Shown one piece after another: positions 59,102 to 64,000 of a stretch of 64,000 nt of DNA. The notes under the pieces are model-generated. The model was not told the origin of the DNA and ran no database searches. It was given only the letters and a program-made list of their open reading frames with translations. Position numbers and translations under genes: made by a program. This DNA is from Blastococcus sp. CPCC 205250 (GTDB lineage Bacteria; Actinomycetota; Actinomycetes; Mycobacteriales; Geodermatophilaceae): the NCBI RefSeq assembly GCF_019799925.1, contig NZ_JABGCG010000008.1, positions 232,584-296,583 on the forward strand. The letters are read 5' to 3'. Position 1 is the stretch's first letter. Each line of letters opens with the position of its first letter.

Positions 59102-60394
59102 TCAGCTGCGGGCGGACGCGGCCGACACGCCCTCGGGGACGGCGCCCGGCGGCAGTCGGCGCTCCCCGGGGGTGAAGGTGGCGGGGATGCGCTGCCAGCC
59201 CTTGTTGACGCCCTGTCGGGGGTAGCGCTTCAGGCCGGCGAGGTCGACCTCGTAGTCGGGCATCCGCTCCAGCACCTGCTTGAGCATCTCCTTGGCCATC
59301 CGCTTGCCGAAGTGCGAGCCGGCGCAGCGGTGGACCCCGACGCCGAAGGACACGTGCCGGTTGGGCCAGCGGTGGATGTCGATCTCGTCCGGGTCGTCGA
59401 ACTGCCTGGGGTCCCGGTTGGCCGAGGACCAGGCCAGCAGCGCGCGGTCGCCGACGTGCACGTGGCTGCCGTGGAACTCCGCCTCCTTCACCACGGTGCG
59501 CGCGAGCGCCTGCGTGGGGGAGAAGTAGCGGAGGAACTCCTCGATGGCGCGGTCGAGCAGGGAGGGGTCGTCGATGAGCTCCTGGCGCACGTCCGGGTGC
59601 TCGTAGAGCCAGACCAGCGTCTGGCTGACCAGCGAGGCCGTCGTCCCCACGCCGCCGCTGACCAGCAGCTCGACGATGGAGAAGACCTCCTCGGCCGTGA
59701 TCGGCCGCCCGTCGACCTCCTGCTGGACCAGGTAGCTGATGACGTCGTCGCGCGGCTCGGCCATCCGGGCGGCGATGGTCTGGCGCATCTGCTCGGTGCC
59801 GTAGGGCAGGTCGACCTCGACGGCCTGCTTGTACAGCGGACTGTCGGTGGGCTCGGCGAGAGTGGCCTGGTGCGACCGGGCGTAGATCTGCCAGTCCTGC
59901 ACCGGCAGGCCCAGCCAGTCGATCGTGCAGATGGCCGGCACGCCGATGACCTGGGCGAGGTCGGCCTCGCCGGTCTCGATCAGCTCGTCGACGAACCAGG
60001 TCGTCCACCGCACGATCATGTCCTCGACCTTCGCCACGGCGGCGGGGGAGGCGACCGGGTTGACGATCTTGCGGTAGCTGCGGAACTCCGGCGGGTCGAG
60101 CTCGATCGGGATGTGGAAGTGCATGGGCGTCTTGGGGATGACGACCGACAGCCCCGGGCCGCCGTACTGGTCCAGCCGCTGCGAGGAGAAGACGTCGTCG
60201 TCGCGCGCGGCCTCGAAGACCGAGTCGTAGTCCGAGAGCACCCAGAAGCCGCCGTGGTTCTCGGTCCAGGCCACCGGTGTGGACTCGCGCAGGCGCCGGT
60301 AGCTCCCGACCGTGTCGTCGGCGTGCTCGGCGGAGTGGTGGTCGAAGTCGACGACGGGGCTCCGGTCCCGGGTGGTGGGCCCTTCGGTGCTCAT
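59102..60394 (-). CDS. Cytochrome P450
   Basis: A 430-residue P450. The heme motif is VSFGVGVHRCAGSHF with Cys357, the I-helix has VSGGVGTTASLV (GTT rather than the usual acid-Thr pair) and the K-helix EEFLRYFSP. ELDPPEFRSYRKIVNPVASP is the C-helix region. It is divergent from the ferredoxin/reductase genes across a 112-base region that holds a shared motif, which strongly suggests they are its redox partners. It may act on steroid- or terpene-like substrates, as many such P450s do, but that is not shown here. Confidence 0.94.
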   Translation of the reverse strand: MSTEGPTTRDRSPVVDFDHHSAEHADDTVGSYRRLRESTPVAWTENHGGFWVLSDYDSVFEAARDDDVFSSQRLDQYGGPGLSVVIPKTPMHFHIPIELDPPEFRSYRKIVNPVASPAAVAKVEDMIVRWTTWFVDELIETGEADLAQVIGVPAICTIDWLGLPVQDWQIYARSHQATLAEPTDSPLYKQAVEVDLPYGTEQMRQTIAARMAEPRDDVISYLVQQEVDGRPITAEEVFSIVELLVSGGVGTTASLVSQTLVWLYEHPDVRQELIDDPSLLDRAIEEFLRYFSPTQALARTVVKEAEFHGSHVHVGDRALLAWSSANRDPRQFDDPDEIDIHRWPNRHVSFGVGVHRCAGSHFGKRMAKEMLKQVLERMPDYEVDLAGLKRYPRQGVNKGWQRIPATFTPGERRLPPGAVPEGVSAASARS

Positions 60395-60430
60395 GCTGTG
60401 GTCCTCGTCTCTGTCGTCCGGCTCACCTGT

Positions 60431-60451
60431 GATAATGCTTATCCTAGTTTG
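60431..60451. promoter_or_regulatory. Shared TAATGCTTATCCTAG element, copy 1
   Basis: GATAA-TGC-TTATC is an inverted repeat, and the 19 bases from 60433 to 60451 (TAATGCTTATCCTAGTTTG) recur exactly at 63099-63117. It lies 37 bases upstream of the P450 and 56 upstream of the ferredoxin gene, in the centre of their divergent promoters. Confidence 0.65.
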
Positions 60452-60506
60452 TGCCTGTCAACGTCCGTGCGCGGCAGCCGCGCCGGCCCGCCCCGAGGGG
60501 GAAGCG

Positions 60507-60701
60507 ATGCGAGTCTCGGTCGACCTGGACGTCTGCCAGGGCCACGGCGTGTGCCACATGAGCGCGCCGGACGTCTTCGAGCTGGACCCCGACGACGCCC
60601 ACGCCATCGTGCAGCTCGACCCGGTCCCGGCGGCGCTGGAGGGCGACGCCCGGACGGCGGTCGACGCCTGTCCCGAGCGCGCCATCACCCTGCACCCCTG
60701 A
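60507..60701 (+). CDS. Ferredoxin with CxxHxxC motif ([3Fe-4S] type, P450 redox partner)
   Basis: A 64-residue ferredoxin: DLDVCQGHGVCHMSAPDVFE with Cys10, His13 and Cys16, and Cys55 in DACPERAI. His in the second ligand position of a single-cluster ferredoxin is a recognised variant of actinobacterial P450 ferredoxins, giving a [3Fe-4S] or unusual [4Fe-4S] cluster with shifted potential. GAGGGGGAAGC precedes ATG 60507. It is 7 bases from the reductase and divergent from a P450, so it almost certainly passes electrons between them. Confidence 0.93.
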   Translation: MRVSVDLDVCQGHGVCHMSAPDVFELDPDDAHAIVQLDPVPAALEGDARTAVDACPERAITLHP

Positions 60702-60708
60702 GCCGCAC

Positions 60709-61893
60709 GTGCGCATCGTCGTCGTGGGGGCGTCGCTCGGCGGCGTCCGCACCGTCCAGGGTCTGCGCCGCCGCGGCAGCGACGCGGAGATCGTGCTCGT
60801 CGGGGACGAGCCCGGCTCGCCCGACGGGGTGGCCGCCGACCGGCCGCCGCTGTCCAAGGGCTTCCTCGCCGACCCCTCCGCCGCGGCGCCGCCGCTGGTG
60901 ACGGCGGCCGAGCTGGACGCACTGGGCGTCCGGCTGGTGTCCGCCCGGGCCACGGACCTCGACCTCGGGTCCCGCCGGGTCGCGCTGCACGGCGGGGAGG
61001 AGTTGGCGTTCGACGCGCTCGTCGTCGCCACCGGCTCGAGCCCGCGCCTGCTGCCCGAGCTGGAGTCACGGGCGGGCGTCTTCTCCCTGCGGACGGCCGC
61101 GGACGCCGCCGCCGTCCGGACCGCGGCGCACGAGGGTGCCCGCGTGGTCGTCGTCGGCGGCGGGTTCATCGGCGCCGAGCTGGCGTGGACCCTGTCCCGG
61201 CTGGGCCACCCGGTCACCGTCGTGGAGCCGCTGCCCACGCTGATGGTCCGCGGCCTCGGGTCCCGGGTGGGGGAGGCGCTGACCCGCCGGCACACCGAGG
61301 CGGGCGTGGACCTCCGGCTGGGCACGGCCGTGGCCGGCGTCGAGGGCGCCGACCGGGTCGAGGGGGTGCGGCTGGTCGACGGCACCCTGCTGCCGGCCGA
61401 CGTCGTCGTCCTCGGCGTGGGCACCGTGCCGGAGACCGGCTGGCTGGCCGACTCGGGGCTGGAGCTGCGCGACGGCGTCGTCTGCGACGAGCATCTGGCC
61501 GCCGTGGGCGCGGAGGGGGTGTACGCGGTGGGCGACGTCGCCCGCTGGCGCGCCCCGCGCTCGGGGGAGGACGTCCGGGTCGAGCACTGGACCAACGCGG
61601 TGGAGTGCGCCGGCGTGGTCGCGGCGAACCTGACCGGCACGCCGACCGTGCACGACCCCGTGCCCTACGTCTGGACCGACCAGCTCGGCGGGAAGCTCCA
61701 GGTCTTCGGCCGGGTGCGCCCGCAGGACGAGCTCCGGGTGGTGCACGGCGACCTCGACGGCTCCTTCGTCGCGGTCTCCGGCGGTGACGGGCGGCTCCAG
61801 GCGGTCATCGGCTTCGCCGCGGTCAAGCAGCTCCTGCCCTACCGGAAGCTGCTGCTGGCCGGGGCGACCTGGGACGAGGCGCTCGCCGGCTGA
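60709..61893 (+). CDS. FAD/NAD(P)H ferredoxin reductase
   Basis: From GTG 60709 a 394-residue reductase of the putidaredoxin/ferredoxin reductase family. IVVVGASLGGVRTVQGLRRR binds FAD, VVVVGGGFIGAELAWTLSRL (near 142-161) binds NAD(P)H, and VYAVGDVARWRAPRSGEDVR is the second FAD motif (GD). EHWTNAVECAGVVAANLTG is the C-terminal family region. It reduces the preceding ferredoxin for P450 catalysis. Its last 55 bases overlap the end of the convergent MFS gene. Confidence 0.94.
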   Translation: MRIVVVGASLGGVRTVQGLRRRGSDAEIVLVGDEPGSPDGVAADRPPLSKGFLADPSAAAPPLVTAAELDALGVRLVSARATDLDLGSRRVALHGGEELAFDALVVATGSSPRLLPELESRAGVFSLRTAADAAAVRTAAHEGARVVVVGGGFIGAELAWTLSRLGHPVTVVEPLPTLMVRGLGSRVGEALTRRHTEAGVDLRLGTAVAGVEGADRVEGVRLVDGTLLPADVVVLGVGTVPETGWLADSGLELRDGVVCDEHLAAVGAEGVYAVGDVARWRAPRSGEDVRVEHWTNAVECAGVVAANLTGTPTVHDPVPYVWTDQLGGKLQVFGRVRPQDELRVVHGDLDGSFVAVSGGDGRLQAVIGFAAVKQLLPYRKLLLAGATWDEALAG

Positions 61894-63092
61894 GTCCCCG
61901 GCGGGCGCACCCAGCGGTGCACGACGAGGAAGCACAGCCCGCAGCAGGTCATGGCGGTGACGGTCAGCGCCCACGAGGCGTCGTAGGAGCCGGTGGCGTC
62001 GGCGGCCGCGCCGAAGGCCAGCGGCGAGACCAGGGCGCCGAGGTAGTAGCCGCTGGACATGACCGCCGTCGCCCGGCCGACGGCGTGCGGTGCGCGGTCG
62101 ATGGCCACGCCGTGGGCGAAGCCGGAGCCGACGAGGTCGGCCAGGATCGCGACCACCGCGCCGACCACGAGCAGTGCCAGCGCCGTGTGGGAGCCGGCCC
62201 AGACCAGGGCGGTGCCGACGACGGCGGTCGCGGCGACCCCGGCGGCGGTCAGGGCCCGGCGGCGCGGGCCGGCCCGGTCGGCGCGCCGCGCGGCCAGCAC
62301 CATGACCACCGCCCCCAGGGCGGTGCCGCTGGCCGAGATCGCCCCGGCGGCGCCGCGCGAGACCCCGGCGTCGACGAGGGTGAGGACCAGCCACGAGAAC
62401 AGCGGCTGGGACCCCAGGACGTAGAGGAAGGAGGCCCCCACCACCCACCCGAACCGCCGGGGCAGCCGGCCGGCGGGGGCGCCCGGGGCGCCGGCGGCGC
62501 GCGGCGCGACGCGGGGGAGCAGGACGGCCCCGGCGGCGGCGTTGACCGCCAGCAGGCCGGCCAGGCCGAGCGCGACGCCCTCCCAGCCGATGCGCGCCGC
62601 CAGTGGCAGGCCGGCGAGGGCGAGCACGGTGGCGCCGAGCGGGATGCCGGCGGTCTTGACCGCCACCGCGGTCCCGGCCTGCTCCGGCCGGGACACCGCC
62701 GTGACGGCCACGCTGGTGCCCGCGTTGGCGAACGCGTAGCCCGCGCCGGCCAGCGCGCTGGCGACGGCCAGTGTCGCGAACCCGGGCCACACCGCGGCCG
62801 CGGTCAGCGCGAGGGCCACGAGCACCTGGTCGCCGACGATGCACACGCGCGCGCCCAGGGGGTCGACGACTCGGGAGACCAGCAGCGAGGTCGCCCCCGT
62901 CGCGCCGTAGAAGAGACCCACCAGCAGGCCCAGCTGCGCGCCCGCGAGGTCGAGGCTGTCGCGCACGTCCGGCCCCAGATAGCCGACGAGGAACGTGGGG
63001 GCACAGCCCAGGCCCATGGCCGCGGTGCACACCGCCAGCACCGCGCGCCGGCCGGGAGCCGGGGCGGGACCGTGCCCGCGGGTTCCGCTCAT
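61839..63092 (-). CDS. MFS transporter (12-TM type)
   Basis: A 417-residue membrane protein with about twelve helices: AVLAVCTAAMGLGCAPTFLV, LGLLVGLFYGATGATSLLVS, then motif-A-like RVVDPLGARVCIV, LASALAGAGYAFANAGTSVA and LVVGAVVAILADLVGSGFAH. It resembles Bcr/CynX-like organic-anion or drug permeases. The gene is divergent from npdG across the repeated TAATGCTTATCCTAG element, and it may move the substrate or product of the P450 system. It overlaps the convergent reductase gene by 55 bases. Confidence 0.9.
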   Translation of the reverse strand: MSGTRGHGPAPAPGRRAVLAVCTAAMGLGCAPTFLVGYLGPDVRDSLDLAGAQLGLLVGLFYGATGATSLLVSRVVDPLGARVCIVGDQVLVALALTAAAVWPGFATLAVASALAGAGYAFANAGTSVAVTAVSRPEQAGTAVAVKTAGIPLGATVLALAGLPLAARIGWEGVALGLAGLLAVNAAAGAVLLPRVAPRAAGAPGAPAGRLPRRFGWVVGASFLYVLGSQPLFSWLVLTLVDAGVSRGAAGAISASGTALGAVVMVLAARRADRAGPRRRALTAAGVAATAVVGTALVWAGSHTALALLVVGAVVAILADLVGSGFAHGVAIDRAPHAVGRATAVMSSGYYLGALVSPLAFGAAADATGSYDASWALTVTAMTCCGLCFLVVHRWVRPPGTQPASASSQVAPASSSFR

Positions 63093-63098
63093 CGCTGG

Positions 63099-63117
63099 TA
63101 ATGCTTATCCTAGTTTG
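63099..63117. promoter_or_regulatory. Shared TAATGCTTATCCTAG element, copy 2
   Basis: TAATGCTTATCCTAGTTTG repeats copy 1 exactly, with a similar half-palindrome (GGTAA-TGC-TTATCC). It begins 7 bases upstream of the leftward MFS start and ends 64 bases before npdG. Confidence 0.65.
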
Positions 63118-63180
63118 CCGCCGGAGGGAACTCCGGCGCAGCGTCACGCCCCCGGTCCCCGGCCCCTGGAGAGAGCACCG

Positions 63181-63873
63181 ATGAGCGACACCATCGCCGT
63201 CCTCGGCGGCACCGGCGCGCTGGGCCGCGCCCTCGCCCTGCGGCTGGCCCGCAGCGGGCACCCGGTCGTGCTCGGGTCGCGGGACGCCGGGCGGGCGCAG
63301 GCCTCCGCCGCCGAGCTGCGGGAGACGCTGGCCGCGGCCGGCACCCCGGACGCGCGGGTCGAGGGGGCGGCCAACGAGGAGGCGGCCGCCTCCGGCGAGG
63401 TCGTCCTGCTGGCCACGCCGTGGGACGAGAGCGGGGCGTCGATCGCGGCCCTGGCCCCGGTGCTCGCCGGGCGGCTCGTCGTCTCGTGCATCAACCCGCT
63501 GGGCTTCGACGCGCAGGGCCCGCACGGCCTCGCCGTGGCCGAGGGCAGCGCGGCCGAGCAGGTGGCCGCGCTCCTGCCGGGCTCGACGGTGACCGCGGCG
63601 TTCCACCACCTGTCGGCGCCGAGCGTCGCGGACCTGGATCGCGACCTCTCCGGCGAGGACGTGCTCGTCTGCGGGGACGACGCCGGGGCGCTTGCCCGGG
63701 TGGTCGAGCTCGCCGCCGCGGTGACCGGCCGGCCCGGGGTGGAGGTCGGCGCGCTCCGCCAGGCCCGGGTGCTCGAGCCGTTCACCGCCGTGGTCATCGC
63801 GGTGAACAAGCGCTACAAGACCCGGGCCGGCGTGCTCATGACCCACGTCGACCCCACCCGGGCCCGCGCGTGA
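63181..63873 (+). CDS. npdG: NADPH-dependent F420 reductase
   Basis: A 230-residue Rossmann protein. IAVLGGTGALGRALALRLAR is the NADPH loop (GxGxxG type), VVLGSRD follows at strand two, and VSCINPLGFDAQGPHGLAV and AFHHLSAPSVADLDRDLSGE are typical of NpdG. It exchanges hydride between NADPH and coenzyme F420, feeding F420-dependent oxidoreductases such as the candidate at 25901. It shares a divergent promoter with the MFS gene, and a flavin-dehydrogenase-like gene overlaps its stop. Confidence 0.92.
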   Translation: MSDTIAVLGGTGALGRALALRLARSGHPVVLGSRDAGRAQASAAELRETLAAAGTPDARVEGAANEEAAASGEVVLLATPWDESGASIAALAPVLAGRLVVSCINPLGFDAQGPHGLAVAEGSAAEQVAALLPGSTVTAAFHHLSAPSVADLDRDLSGEDVLVCGDDAGALARVVELAAAVTGRPGVEVGALRQARVLEPFTAVVIAVNKRYKTRAGVLMTHVDPTRARA

Positions 63874-64000
63874 GCGGGTCGTCGCTCACCCTGGCGCCCG
63901 CGCCGCGGTCGGAGGCGGCGGAGGAGGTGCGGGCGGAGGTGCGGGAGTTCCTGGCCGCGGAGCTGGCGGCGGGGTCGTTCAGCACGCACGTGGACACCTG
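63870..64000 (+). CDS. Probable acyl-CoA dehydrogenase, N-terminus (continues beyond window)
   Basis: GTG 63870 overlaps the npdG stop by four bases and stays open to the window end, giving 43 complete residues. APRSEAAEEVRAEVREFLAA resembles the first helix of acyl-CoA dehydrogenases. The rest lies outside, so the family is tentative, but the F420-reductase linkage and the density of acyl-CoA genes make it likely. Confidence 0.6.
   Translation, partial: MSGSSLTLAPAPRSEAAEEVRAEVREFLAAELAAGSFSTHVDT

Noticed and set aside
61066..63846. Leftward open frame of 926 codons across reductase, MFS and npdG genes
   Set aside because: It is out of frame with the real MFS gene, and the rest is antisense; composition is unlike protein.
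1..64000. Mycofactocin biosynthesis genes (mftA-F), integrase, transposase, CRISPR array, rRNA
   Set aside because: Looked for because of the SDRs and broken genes; no sequence in the window supports any of them.

Overview
The window is high-GC DNA with dense, often overlapping genes, frequent GTG starts and many degradative oxidoreductases. This fits an actinobacterium. Mycofactocin-type SDRs, an NDMA-type alcohol dehydrogenase, a furA-katG pair, F420 enzymes and several P450s would suit Geodermatophilaceae or a relative (inference only; there is no rRNA gene to test it).

Layout. 1-8200: an accessory segment with a MarR fragment, a TetR regulator beside an alpha/beta hydrolase, an SDR, a zinc-free quinone-oxidoreductase-like protein, two broken SDR copies spliced together, a DHA2-type MFS pump opposite an HxlR regulator with twin operators, a frameshifted DUF4326 gene, and an AT-richer gap ending in what looks like the 3' end of a tRNA gene. 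8200-13500: household genes (RibD-like reductase, DUF2332, membrane diguanylate cyclase, P450, acyl-CoA thioesterase II). 13700-16420: katG and furA, then two strong hairpins. 16540-21810: OB-fold/thiolase pair, truncated globin, methylmalonate-semialdehyde dehydrogenase, Bfd-type ferredoxin, FadR-like regulator. 21850-31160: two divergent beta-oxidation units plus an F420/FMN-type oxidoreductase, a mycofactocin-type SDR, a nicotinoprotein alcohol dehydrogenase and an aldehyde dehydrogenase.

31435-47238 is one long codirectional run: a five-gene branched-chain-amino-acid-type ABC importer, then acyl-CoA ligase, acyl-CoA dehydrogenase, CoA-ester lyase, MaoC hydratase, aldehyde dehydrogenase, family III CoA-transferase, SDR, amidohydrolase, a MenB/BadI-like crotonase, an enoyl-CoA hydratase and a mycofactocin-type SDR. 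A converging unit (50869-47405) encodes a second CoA ligase, a split hot-dog hydratase, a thioesterase and a SnoaL-like protein. 51199-55960 is a sugar-type ABC importer with a mycofactocin-type SDR. 56021-61893 holds a SnoaL-like protein, two P450s, another such SDR, an internally deleted mini-SDR, a CxxHxxC ferredoxin and its reductase. 61839-64000 has an MFS transporter, NpdG and the start of what is probably an acyl-CoA dehydrogenase.

Working model (inference): importers bring in organic acids or cyclic compounds; P450s with the local ferredoxin and reductase hydroxylate them; mycofactocin-type dehydrogenases oxidise the alcohols; ligases and the CoA-transferase make CoA esters; hydratases, crotonases, the lyase and thiolases break them down. 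Short motifs repeated before several promoters suggest small shared regulons.
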